A stretch of 64,000 nt of DNA, from positions 31,088,158 through 31,152,157 of the forward strand of contig NC_035163.2 in assembly GCF_001659605.2 (NCBI RefSeq), given 5' to 3'. A program made the position numbers and the translations under genes. Within the stretch, counting starts at the first letter, position 1; each line of letters begins with the position of its first letter. Below the pieces are notes generated by a model. The model was not told where the DNA came from. It did not search any database and was given only the letters and a program-made list of their open reading frames with translations. This stretch comes from Manihot esculenta (Eukaryota > Streptophyta > Magnoliopsida > Malpighiales > Euphorbiaceae). Below, in pieces: positions 9,847 to 21,972 of the stretch.

Positions 9847-12800
9847 TTATCCAAGCAAGAATTTGAAGATGTCACTCAATGTAACAATGCCTTCTACACG
9901 TTTACTGCCTGCTTCCACAATGATTAGCCGTCTAACACCTGAAATACCAGTGTTGAAGGTCAAAGTCATTAATTTGATGATGGAATTTTCCAAAAGCACC
10001 ACTAGAATTTTCAAAGGATTTTAAATTACCTGGGTTTGCCAAACGCTCCATCACTTTATTCAATGTATCAGAACGCAAACACATCTGACATCTTTGATTT
10101 AGTCTTTCATATGGAGTATAGGAATCTTGTCCCAATTGCAAAGCCTAATGAATTGAGACAATTATAATAACAGTATCAGCTCTCCAAAGCCCAAATGTCA
10201 GCATGATATGATCACAACATGGATTCCACTTTTAAACTGCATCTTTAAATATGATAGCATAAAATTCAAATAAATAGTGAGCCAAATTCAAACAATAGAA
10301 TTAAAAATATTGCTTCTCGCTAAAAAGCAAGATTCTTACTCCTTATGGCAGATTGCTCAAATTACTGCAGTACTGGAAGGGGACACACACCAAAGCTGAC
10401 CTAAAATATTTTAAATCTAGAAGCTCTAAAGGGTATTGTCATTCAGCTTACTTAAACTAAAATGCAGTCAACCAACAAGTTGCTAATGAAAAAATTAATG
10501 CTTTCCACTTCACAAATATGAACCAGCACAATGAACATCTTCAATGGAATGAAAGTGAGGAAAGAAGATTAGTACCTGATGAATAGTCATTTCATTAATA
10601 TTGATATGTGTATAAACTCGATCCTTCGCCAAAGCAGTAATATCACTGTTCAAACAATAACATTTCTCAAAATCAGAAAACAGTTTTTTTTTTACAAAAA
10701 AAAGGGAAAAGAAAAGAGAGAGAGGGAGAAGACCCCAGACAAAGTCACATTAGACCCAGAATAACTACTTACCTCCGACAATATATATCTACTAACGAGT
10801 CATTGTCATCCACTATTGGTATTGAACTTACTTGAGCTGCAAGGACAAGGCAATACATTGGCATAAGGCCTATAATGAAGAATGGCTTAGGCATATTACT
10901 ATTTCATTGATGACACCATAAATTGTCATCCCTTTGCACAGTAACGTGTTCCTGTCCACTAAACTAAACATCCAAAGGAAACTAGCTGAGCTAATAAAGT
11001 GTCTCAGCACCATACCAAAAATCTATGATAAAACCCTCTTTCAGGCAAGGTGCAAAGGTATAAGCAAAAATGGAGCCATTTACAAGCACATAGGCAGTAA
11101 CAAAAACCAAAGAGAGCATGAGCAACACAAATTAAAATTAAAATGGAATGAGATACAGAACTCCCATTTAACCAAAGCACGTGATTTCACAGTTCCAGAT
11201 CTATTGGAGAATTTATACATTTGATATTTTGATGTAAATTGCATATATACCATACTAATAAATCATCAATCTTGTAAATGGTTCTTGTTAATGAATCTCA
11301 ATAAAATCCCAAAAATTGGCTTTAACATTAAGAACTCGATTTCTCTTCTTTAAGTCAAGACAATAGCTGAGTACTTTCCCACCTAATGCTGAGAAACCAA
11401 AAGTGAACTGCTAGCACATCTAATGCTTGCAATTAGCCAAGGAGAAGGAGCAGCTCATATGTTCACAAGGCTTATTGCTTGTGACCTTAGAAGCCTCAGG
11501 CCTACTTATCCACATCTAAACTCCAATTTTTGCAGTATGAAAGTATATTTTCATAATTAGTCAATTCTTGATATTAGGCAAAAAATTTCAAGGTGCTTCC
11601 AAAGAAAAGCTGAGGCTCAGCATCATTGAAATACCAATTCATATGCATCACGAAAGACTACCACTCCTTTATGCACTCTGTAGGAACCAGAAGCATACCT
11701 TGAATCAACAAGTTTAAAGCTGAACCAAGTGAAGCACTTGGTCTCAACATTGCCAAAGGGCGTCTATTAGATTCTCCAATTTTTGGAACCCATGTACCCA
11801 CTGGAATTGTACAAATAGGTAGTTGAAGTATAGGTAAGGTGCCAGAACAATGTCTAAAATATCTGCAAATACCTGCAAGTTAAAAGTCCCTTGGTTAAAT
11901 AATAACATCCATGCAATTGTTCAAGCAAGCCTACCAAGAGACTTACATTTCAGTATTCCAGAAAGTGAAGCAAGATGCAGTAGCTGGGGAAATGAACCAT
12001 CTTCTGAAGATGAATGGATAATAGGTATTGTAGCTACCTCATTTTGCAATATTCTCAAAGCAACCTCTTTCAAGTTATCATATGGCCCAGCCTAACAAAA
12101 ACAGTAAAATGCCTAGTCAATTTACACAAGTAACCCACACCAAACATTCTTTTCTCTATTATTATTATATGGATGTTAAAACTGATATTTCCATAAGCTA
12201 GAGCAATACAAAGAAAACAAGAAATAAAGAACAAAGAATTATTATATCTATGAATATACATACGATATGAGTTACACATTTCACCATAAATTCACTCACA
12301 TGGATGAGGCATCTAGAAAATGCCCTCCCATGCCCATCCATTTGTCTATTCAGATATGCTTTTCCCTCTTTCCAAGCAGATATGGTGTGCGTATCAAGCT
12401 CTTCCTCTGTCAAATTTGATCCATGATTTCCAAGCTGCCAGTAGAACGTGACTCAGCATTAACATAAGCACACAACCAATTGAAGACCTTTTCATTGTAG
12501 CATTCACAAGTCAACATAAGCAAGTAATATTGCTTAACATCCATGATAATATCTCAAAAATCATCAAGTACGTTTTTGGTTCATTGTGGAAAAAAAAAAC
12601 CACTCCAAGGGAAATCAATTTCAAAGAACAACCTAAGGAGGGTTAATGGTGCTTTTGCTTAAACCATCTCCAAAAAAGTAAGGTTCAAATTTCTTGTATT
12701 TCAAATTATCATGTGAAAAAAGTTCCTATAAATATTTATTGGCAATTTGTTTGTTGCTCCGTCTATATCCCGTAATACATTAGCAACTTGAGAACCAATG

Positions 12801-15215
12801 CATGCAAGTTTGACCAATATGTATGAAAAATAAAGAAAATATTTGCACATAGGAGACCCATCAAGAAAAGAGATTTTAATTTTACATGTACATACCTCTC
12901 TCAAAATTAATATGAAATCCAATGCACTGAGCATTCCAACAAACTGACCCTTGCTGAAGTCCCAAAGAGGAGCCATAGGAATTCCCTGGAGAGCTCACAT
13001 CAGAAGAAATGCATACCCAGCAACAACTATATATGCATGAAAGCCCCATCCGCCAACAAGTGAAAGATTATAATATGACAAACCCACATAGACATGCTAG
13101 CTGAAAGTAGCGCTGACAACTAATGAAAAATATTTACCAATCCACTCAAACAATAAATAATGCTCAGCGCTAATATGAGCAGTTATATGAAGGACAATGC
13201 CATGAAAGGCAAAGGGCTCAACGACTGTAGGCATGCTACATTAGTGGCTTCCCTCATTAAATCATTTCTGTCAGTATTTCAGTAATATTTTTCAAAGCAA
13301 TGGTTCACTTGTAATACAAGAAGAGTACTTTGAGAATATAAATCATAAAATGTTTAAATTTGTTTTGAATGCATGCTTACTTCTTCCTCAGATATCAAAT
13401 ACAATTGTACAAGAGGTTCAGCAAAGAGCACGTAGGAATTCCTCCCCCCCCCCCCTTTTTTCAATGGCCTCTCATTACAGAATATGTGATAGAAAGCTCA
13501 AGTAAACTTGCTCCAAAGTTTAAGGAAAAAAGTAAATACATACCTGCTCATGCAAAATATGAAATGCTTGCTTTACTGGTAAATCAACATCCAAAGCAAG
13601 AACCTGCACAGTACACGTACTAATAAGGAGAAAAAGGAAGTAATTTGCAGAAACCAAGTTCAAATAACCTAAAAAGATTCCCATAATAAAGACGGAGGCA
13701 AAGATCCAAACCTTGCCTGACTTGGGAAGCAACTCATATGCAGTATGAGTTGACAAAAATACAGAAATGCGGTGACGAGAGACCTGTAAGTCAGCCTCTG
13801 ATATCCTTGGGACAACGTCAGTTGCTGTACCATCTGATACATGGACCTGCATTGCGAAAAAATCTAATTATACTAACTTGTAAAGGTAAAATATTTAGCA
13901 AAAACTAAACATGTGCAATCTAGCAACAATATTGAAAAGGCAAAACTTAAAATAGCAACAAATTGAGAAGCAAAACATAAAAAATAATATAAAAAAAACT
14001 CTTGAATATGAGGATACTTAGCTTTTTACGATGGAATAAGAAACCCTATCCATTTTATTTATTTTTCATTAAAAAAGAAAACGAACAACAAAAATGCATT
14101 CCATCAATAGTCAATGGAAATTCTAGTAGAGGAATGCTCATTTTTTAACTGTTAAAAGAGCAGCAATACACACAAAGCAATTTCTGGCGATCATGGAGAC
14201 TTAAGCTCAAGGTGTATCTCACCACACGTCTAAAGGTCTCATTGTCCAATTCCATACCAGATCCCAGTGCCATCTCTGGACCTACAATTGGATTGTAATT
14301 GGCTTCCCCAGGTAACAATACAGTATTCACTACCCCATAATCAGTTGTTGAGCAAGGTTGGTGTTCATCATGCTTCCATTCTCCGTCAACCAAAAATTTG
14401 TACTGCATCAAAAATATCTTGGTTTATCAATATGACTGACATGAAATATCCATACACTCTATGGATTAATGACATAAGTCACTGGACTGCAGACTATGCT
14501 TTTATGAGGCTTGATGAATCCAAGACCCTCCAAATACTTCAAAATTATGATCTGCAGCACTGATCAAAGGTTGCACATGTATTTTGAGATAAAAGCTATC
14601 CATCTCAACATATATTACATGAAAGTGATCAAGTATGTCTCTTTAACGTATTGTTGGAGAAGTTCAGTACCATGAACTCCCTCCAATCTAAGTTAGTGAT
14701 TTTCTTCCCTCCACTTCATTCTCACACTACATCACAGCACTTACACGGAGGAGAAATCAATATATCAAAAGATAGGTAGACAAACTAAACGGTGCATATA
14801 TATAAATACAAATTAAAATGATCACGATAACGATAATCTTAATAATTCCCAATTATCACAATCACATTAAATCAAACCCACCTGGTGAAAACCGGGTGTT
14901 ATACTGCAAATGGCCTGAAACACTGTAGGGCAACCTTCCATCGGCGACATAGGCACAAGCCTGGTCCATCTTCATAATAAAGGAGAAACCATCAATCAAA
15001 GCCATCGCAAATTGCACAATCGAATATCATTTTTTTTTTATAAAAAAAAAAGGTGCATGCTTTGACCAGACAAATAAAGAAGAAGAGCATCACCTATCAA
15101 AGGAACCACTCAGAAATACACTTCGACCCCCATGAGGCCACACAAACCGCATTAATACTGTGCCTGCAACTCCACCGGCAGCTTCTCTCGCAGAATCCAT
15201 ACCCGGGACAAACAT
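9847..15215 (-). CDS. SNF4: SNF4 / KIN-beta-gamma, regulatory subunit of the SnRK1 kinase
   Basis: Plant-specific beta-gamma subunit of SnRK1, the energy-sensing kinase of the SNF1/AMPK family. Thirteen coding exons: 15215-15094, 14969-14882, 14402-14223, 13846-13712, 13603-13544, 12985-12896, 12434-12300, 12091-11947, 11872-11699, 10836-10773, 10645-10576, 10144-10030, 9938-9847; 1470 nt giving 489 aa, close to the roughly 487 aa of the Arabidopsis protein. Residues about 10-100 form the glycogen-binding (CBM48/AMPK-beta) domain, with the motifs [19 protein letters not shown] and [13 protein letters not shown]. The remainder consists of four CBS repeats; markers include [35 protein letters not shown] and the terminal [20 protein letters not shown] followed by DIFKFLLG. 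The start [10 protein letters not shown] is the family-type start. A 5'-leader intron is likely (15284-15490). No breaks are seen. Confidence 0.96.
13444..13461. repeat. Homopolymer block C12-T6 in a SNF4 intron
   Basis: Twelve C followed by six T in the intron between the exons ending at 13544 and beginning at 12985. It resembles the T-G blocks at 3088 and 37309. Confidence 0.8.
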
Positions 15216-15283
15216 TATCCCTTCCCCAATTTTGCAAATAATTTCCAAAAATCTCTTCCAAGTAAGCCCGTTCAGTTCATTCA

Positions 15284-15490
15284 CTGCACAAAAGAATTCA
15301 TGCTAGTAAATTCCTCTCATCAAACTACTTTTTTTTTAAAAAAAAAAGTACCCAAAAAATCCCACTTCAATAAAAAAAATTACATTTCTAAAAAAGATAC
15401 CATCACCAATTAGCAACTATTCTGAGCAGTACCTACACAAAATTGTACAACTAGAAACCCTAAGAAAAAGATTGAAAAACCGAGGCTTAC
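15284..15490 (-). other. Probable intron in the 5' leader of SNF4
   Basis: On the minus strand a donor CACG|GTAAGC at 15491/15490 and an acceptor TGTGCAG at 15284 define a 207-bp intron upstream of the ATG at 15215. The leader exon would extend from 15491 upward to roughly 15560-15700. Inferred from consensus sites only. Confidence 0.55.
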
Positions 15491-15923
15491 CGTGAAACGG
15501 AAAGCAACGGAGCTGGGGGGAAAATCCAATAAATCCTAATGGGTGGCAACTTGGAGACAAGTAACCGAACCCTAACGAGAACGAAAAATGAATAATAAAA
15601 TTTAAAGAAAAAAATTAAAATAATAATAATGATAATGGCGAATGGGGGTTAAGATCGAGAGAGGAAGCGATACGATCGAATCTAATTTTCAAACCCTAAA
15701 TAAAATATGAGAAAAAACAAAAGACAGAAACTTTGATAGGGATGCCTTTGAATCATTATATTCCATTTCCATATAGTGGAAAAAAGAAAAAAATAAAAAT
15801 AAAAAGAGTAAATAAAAGAAAGTCCACGGGTTCGTGAAAAGTCCCCAGCGGTAAATGGGTAAAAAGGTAAAACTGTGAAAAATGAGGGTGACGTATTGGG
15901 CTTAGCTTTTTGGTACCTTTTAA

Positions 15924-15929
15924 CACGTG
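15924..15929. promoter_or_regulatory. G-box (CACGTG) upstream of SNF4
   Basis: ACACGTGC surrounds a perfect CACGTG core about 430 bp upstream of the putative SNF4 leader splice donor. G-boxes are bound by bZIP and bHLH factors in plants. Function is inferred from motif and position. Confidence 0.4.
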
Positions 15930-17999
15930 CGGCTGATGCAAAGCGGAGGCAGACGGGACCCATCCAAATTCTCTTTCTTTGGGCATTAGATCCCATGTCT
16001 TGTTACTTTTTTTTTTTTAATTCAATTAAAATATTACTTTTTTTTATAAAATCAGAATCCCATTTTTATCTTTAAAATTATTCACGACAATTAAAAAATA
16101 ATTAACTAATTTAAATTAATAAAATAATCAATAAGTATTAAATTACTATTTTTTTAAATACTTATATTATTTTTCAAAGGCCTTTAAAAGAATAATGAAC
16201 AAATGAGTATGAGAAACTTGATTTTTAGTCTTAAATAATATTTAAAAAATGTCTTAGTCACTTAAATCAGACTGTTTTAACTTAAATTATTACTATAATT
16301 TTAATTTATCAATAAAAAAAATAATACAATCAAAAATTGACAAGACATATTTTTAAAAATTATAAAATATTTATTATATTTAAAGAGATTTATAATTTAA
16401 TTCCTAAATATTATCATTATTACAAGTCAATTTTTATATTTTTAAATAATTATTAAAATTTTTTTTTTCATCAACAAAAAATATAGCAAAAAATCAAATT
16501 ACTCTTTTTTTTTACTCATCCTCCCCTTAAAAACTGATTTATTAATAATAACAATATTTAAAAATTAAATAAATAGTTTCATTTAAAAGTAAAATTAAAT
16601 TTTAAAAATTTTATTTCTCATCTTTTATTTATTTTTAACAAAAAAATGACGAAATGACTATTTTATTGATAGAAAAAAAAAAGTTAAAAGACATTTTAAT
16701 AGATTTCTAAAAATACAGAAATTACTTATTAATAATAGCAATATCTAGAAACTAAATTATAAATCTCTCATTATATTTAATATAGATAATAATAAAATTT
16801 TAAAAAATTAATTAATAATTCTTAATTTTTTTACGAGTGATAAATAATGTTATATAAATCAATTTATTGAAAGTAATTATAAAAGTAGGCAGTTATAATA
16901 TTTAAAATTTTCTATTTAAGAATACACTATTTAATATATTTAAATTTTCATTATAAAAATTAAATAATATAATAATTAACATTACATATATTTATGCATT
17001 TTTATTATTATAGTCTAAAATTTTAATTTTAAATTATAAAATTATAACTTTTAAATTTATTATAATTATAATCTCTTTAATTTAATTTTGATCATAAATA
17101 AAATTTATTGTATAACATGTAAAGTGATAATATTTTTATTTTTTTAATAAATATAAACAACCACTTAACTTATTTAATCATATTTTAATTCATAATTAAC
17201 CACTCATAAATTTCTAATTATTTAAAATTCTAAATTAAAAAAATTAAAATTTTTAATTTTATCCTATCATATATACATAAGCAAGTGATATACATAATTT
17301 TATATAATTGGCTAAACAAAGCAAAAAATAAAGTTTTATAATTGCTGATGGAAAACAACTAAATTTTGAAAATTCATTTTTATTTAATAAAATTTTATTA
17401 ATATAATCGGTAATTTTGCTTTAAAAAATTTATGTTGATTTTGTTCAGTCTTTTGTTTCTCTCTGAATACTGAGCAGCTTTCAATTCTCTATTAACACTT
17501 GTATTTTCAAGTATATGTCTTCCTCTCGAATCATCTTGATTCAACTTTTTATTATTATTTTTATAGCGTTTTCACTAAAATATATTTATCAAAATTTATA
17601 ATGAAAACATAATTATAAACCCTTTATTGATCGTTTCAATTCCCACGGGCCTTTGCATTTTGCCCAGTCTAAATTCTAAAAGCACTTTATGACTGTGTTC
17701 TTCAACAATTTTGCCCATTTACTGGTTGAATTTGCTCTGAATGCTTAAACCACAAGACACTATTTCTTCCTTTTCAAATTGTTGCTGACACTGAGTCGAT
17801 TAATTAATCTATCTAAAACTTCCTTCATCCATTGATGTTGACAACATTCCTTAGCATCTCCACACTCATATACACATCAATTGAAAAATAGGAAAACGAA
17901 ATCAATAAATCTTGGGTTATGGATATAGATGGTTTTGATGATAAACCTAAATATTATTTGATTTTGCATATTTAGGAGCAGTAAAGTTTTTTAATTGTT

Positions 18000-18460
18000 G
18001 TTCTTCGTCAGCAATCATGAGACTTGATTTTTTATCTCTGTAAAATTAAATTATATGTATTATTTTTTCTGCATAAATGCAATAGGATAAAATCAAAATT
18101 TCAACTCTTTTTAATTTGAGATTTTAGATAACTAGAGATTTGTGGACCGTTAATGTTCTTTATCAGCAATCATGAGACTTAATTTTTTGCCTCCGCAAAA
18201 TTAAATCATGTGTATCATTTTCTATGCATAAATGCAATAAGATAAAATTAAAATTTTAACTCTTTTAATTTGAGATTTTAGCTAATTAGAGATTTGTGGG
18301 CAGTTAACGTTCTTCATCAGCAATCATGAAACTTGATTTTTTACCTCTGCAAAATTAAATCATGTGTATTATTTTCTCTGCCTAAACATAATAGGATAAA
18401 ATCAAAATTTCAACTCTTTTAATTTGAAATTTTAGCTAATTAGAGATTTGTGGACAGTAA
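18000..18460. repeat. Three tandem copies of a ~155-bp unit
   Basis: Unit starts are at 18000, 18155 and 18309 (spacing 155 and 154). Each begins GTTCTTCRTCAGCAATCATG (second copy GTTCTTTATC...) and ends with TAGAGATTTGTGGRC. The copies differ by scattered substitutions and 1-bp indels, so the array is not recent. No ORF runs through it. Confidence 0.9.
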
Positions 18461-18967
18461 GGTTAAATGGGTTAAGTTAATGCTTGTGTATTTAAAAAAA
18501 AAAACCACTCGGCATGCCATGTGTCAATTTTATTTCTTGTTAAAATTAAATTGAAGAGTGACTATAATCACAGCGAATTTAAAAATCGAGACTTCATAGT
18601 CCAAAATTAAAGAGAGACTAAAATCACTTAATGTTCATATCTTTTAAGTCTAATAATCCCTTTATATTAATGTAATTTAATAATAACACTTATCATATAT
18701 ATTTTAAGTATACATATATTATAATAAAAGACTTGATTCAACTTTAAAAATATATATTGAGTGTGTGGTAATCGTGGGTTCAAACCATATTGAAATGAAT
18801 TTTTTTAAATTAAATTAAATCAGTTTAATTCATAAAATCAAATTTAAACGGTTTAGTTTATTTTGATTAAAATTTGGCTTATTTGCACTCATTCCCTTTA
18901 AATTTATCATTTTTGTTCGATTTTAACTATCATGCCTGAAATAACCCCAAATAAATCAAATCAAACT

Positions 18968-19257
18968 AACAACCAAACCGGCTAATATAGAAACCGTGCG
19001 ACCATTGCAACAATAAGCAAACAGAAAACAAATAAGATTTAAATACCAATATGCAAAGAGAAAGGATAGAGGTTGATAGCGAGAATAGTCCACTAACCAA
19101 CCAAACCAAATTAACAACCAAACATGTTAATGTAGAAATCGTGCGGCTATTGCAACAATAAGCAAACAGAAAACAAAGAAGATATAAATACCAATATGCA
19201 AAGAGAAAAAATAGAAGCTGATAGCGAGAATGGTCCACCGATCAAAACTATAAGAAA
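18968..19257. repeat. Two tandem copies of a ~145-bp unit
   Basis: Copy 1 starts at 18968 and copy 2 at 19113, both with AACAACCAAAC. Both share the long core GCAACAATAAGCAAACAGAA and the end TGATAGCGAGAATRGTCCAC. Divergence is moderate. The minus-strand open frame here is a by-product of the repeat. Confidence 0.85.
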
Positions 19258-19482
19258 GCTGATGAGAGCATCAGCCACTGGACTTAATAGTGCAATTCGA
19301 ATTGCCAACATCACGCCTAAAGCAATCCCTCTACAATGGAAATCGAAACTCCTAGACAGGTTTTAGTCAAAGAAAGCTGATGAGAACATTAGCCACTGTC
19401 TTAACAGTATGGTCCAAGTTGCCAACATCACATCTGAAGCCATCTCTCTAAAATGGAAATCGAAACTCCTAGACAGGTTTCA
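19253..19482. repeat. Two tandem copies of a ~118-bp unit, adjoining the 145-bp pair
   Basis: Copies start at 19253 and 19371 with AGAAAGCTGATGAGARCAT and end at CTCCTAGACAGGTTT. This unit is different from the 145-bp unit that precedes it, so two distinct tandem pairs lie head to tail. Confidence 0.85.
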
Positions 19483-21972
19483 TTCAATAACACTACTTCA
19501 CTGAATAAGCACGAGACATGCAACAAATAAACTAATAAAACAATAGAAAAACAAAACAAATCAAAAAAAAAAAAAAAACACTACATCCATTTACAATGTT
19601 GGAGAACCAAGAAGGGCGATGATAAACAAAAGTAAGTAGTAATAAGAAACAACAAAATCCTACTTAATGTAGATATTCGATAGCAAAATAAATGAAGTCA
19701 CTTTTTTATAAAAACATTTTAAAAAATTGATATGTAAAAAATTATAATTAATTTAAAACAACAAGGACTAAAACATTAATTTAATAAACTTTAAAGGACT
19801 GATAATTATAAAGTTTTTTTTTAGAGGATATTGTTGTGAAAATTAAAATTATTTATTCTTATTTAATTTTATAATGATAATAAATTATTTTTTAATAGAG
19901 GGTTTTCCAATGATGAGCTCCCCTCAATTCTTTGTTTATGATGCAGATAAATTGCATTTTGTTTAGATGTTTTGGACATATAATTTGTATCACAAATTTA
20001 AGGGAGAGGTAAAGTTTGAAGTTGAACCTCAATAATCTTAAGTCACTTTTCAATATCATTGGCAGATTTACGACATTAAATTTATTATTTTCGTTTAAAA
20101 TATGATAAATTATAATTAATTTTGAATATATATATAAAATTATAAATTAATATTATTAAAAATAATCTTTAAGTCTAAATACATATTTTTTATTACTAAA
20201 ATCATATGGAAATTGCTCCATCTTAATTTATTCCGAAAATGTAAATGCTTCCAACTTTATGGGATTCGGAGTTTTCTTTTAATGTAAATGCATTGTATAA
20301 ATTCAACGTCCTTTCAGCTGTAGTTTTTGAAATTTGATTTGGGTTGATAGTTTAGCCTTGACAGTGCATGTGTTTTCCTATTTGCAATATGACGAAGATG
20401 CATTTATTGTCGTTATATTTTGTGAAAAATATTAACAATAATTACTTTTTTAAGTGGCAATCCAATATTTTCTATTTCAACTAATAAAAAAAATGATTAT
20501 AAGTTATTATTATTAGTAGTTCTCTTATTTTATATTTAAAATAATTATTTTTTTCATTTATAAATTATATTAAATTTTTTTTCCAGAAATATGGAATGGG
20601 GATTTGAAAATTAACTGTGTTCTATACCACAGTATGCAATTTATTTTATCTTTGAATCAATATTTTAATTTTATCAAACTAAAAAGTCCCTCTATATCCA
20701 CTAGCAATATTTATATATATTATTAGTTATTATTATATGTGTTGAGAATGTGCTACAATATTTTTTAAAATTAATTTAATTTTTTCATTTCAAACAATCA
20801 AATAATTATAAAAATTAAATTAAATTAAATTATTGATTTAACTGAAAAGGTAAAGTTTACTTTCTACAATTTAGTAGAACCATTATTATTATATGCGTTG
20901 AGAGCATGCTATAATATATATTTAAAAAAAAAAAAACTCTAATTAGAGTATACAGTTTCAAATTAAAAAAATTTACGGTATTGAATTAATTTAAAAATTT
21001 AATTCGATTTTTTATTTATTTTAAATTTAGTTTAATTTTTAATTTTAAAAATTATAATTATTTTAATTTGATTCAATTTTAATAAAAATATAAAAAATTA
21101 AATGAATTATTTATAATAATATATTATTTTTTATAATACATAGATATTATACTATAATGAAAGTTAAAATAGTTTAATTAAAATTTAAAAAATTTAAAAT
21201 ATTAAAATAAAAAATAAAAAATAAAAAAAATTTATTAAAAAATTCAACCGATTAAATTAAATCGAACCAAAATAATTTGATTCTATTCAATTTCTGCTCA
21301 AAATTTAATTTTTAATATTCGGTTCAACTGAATGGCCACCCTTACTAAAATTTTCAATAAAATTTTATCCATAAAATTTTCAATGCTATAGATTTACAAT
21401 CAGTTAAAACAATATTAAATGAAAAAATTAAAAAGAAAATAATGGCAAAAGAAATGCAAAAAAAATACCTGTATCTGATTCAACTACCACGTTATCCTAC
21501 CCCACAATTTTATCCATGAAAGAGCCTCTCGTATACCCACCGGCTCACACCATTCTTAATAGTAAAAGAGCATGGGACAATAAAGGAGCGAGCTGCTACG
21601 AGCAAAAATGGATTCTTAGGTTGGTGGTAAATTTTGTTTAATTTTAATAAACGAACAAATTTATAAGAAAAAAAAAATTAAGCATTAAATGTTTCTTAAA
21701 AAAATTATTAGTATGTGAATTTTGACATGCATATATTTTATGGACAAAAAATTAAAAAATTTAAAAATTTTGAAACTACTGACTTCAAAAAAAAAAAAAA
21801 TTGAAAGTACTAAAATTTTATTTATTTAGTTGTGAACATTTTTTTAATTTTATAGGAAGTCAAATAGTTTTTTTTTTTTTAAAAAAAAAACTCTCTCTTC
21901 ATAAGTCTTGTGCTTCACGTTTTTCGTTCAAAATCTAGGGTTTTCCTAGGGTTTCTGCATTTTTCTTCTCCC

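Larger units (their letters stand above)
15700..21890. other. Long AT-rich intergenic region with local tandem repeats
   Basis: About 6 kb with no credible gene. The stretches 16000-17440 and 20400-21450 are extremely AT-rich. Two local repeat blocks stand out (18000-18460 and 18968-19482). The region is probably built of old, decayed transposon sequence, but I cannot assign families. Confidence 0.6.

Noticed and set aside
18777..18786. GGTTCAAACC, resembling a tRNA B-box (possible SINE)
   Set aside because: No A-box at the right distance and no foldable tRNA; ordinary sequence is the simpler reading.
18966..19238. 90-codon minus-strand open frame with repeated Leu/Phe/Tyr-rich segments
   Set aside because: It simply translates the two copies of the 145-bp tandem repeat; the repeated peptide has no family resemblance.
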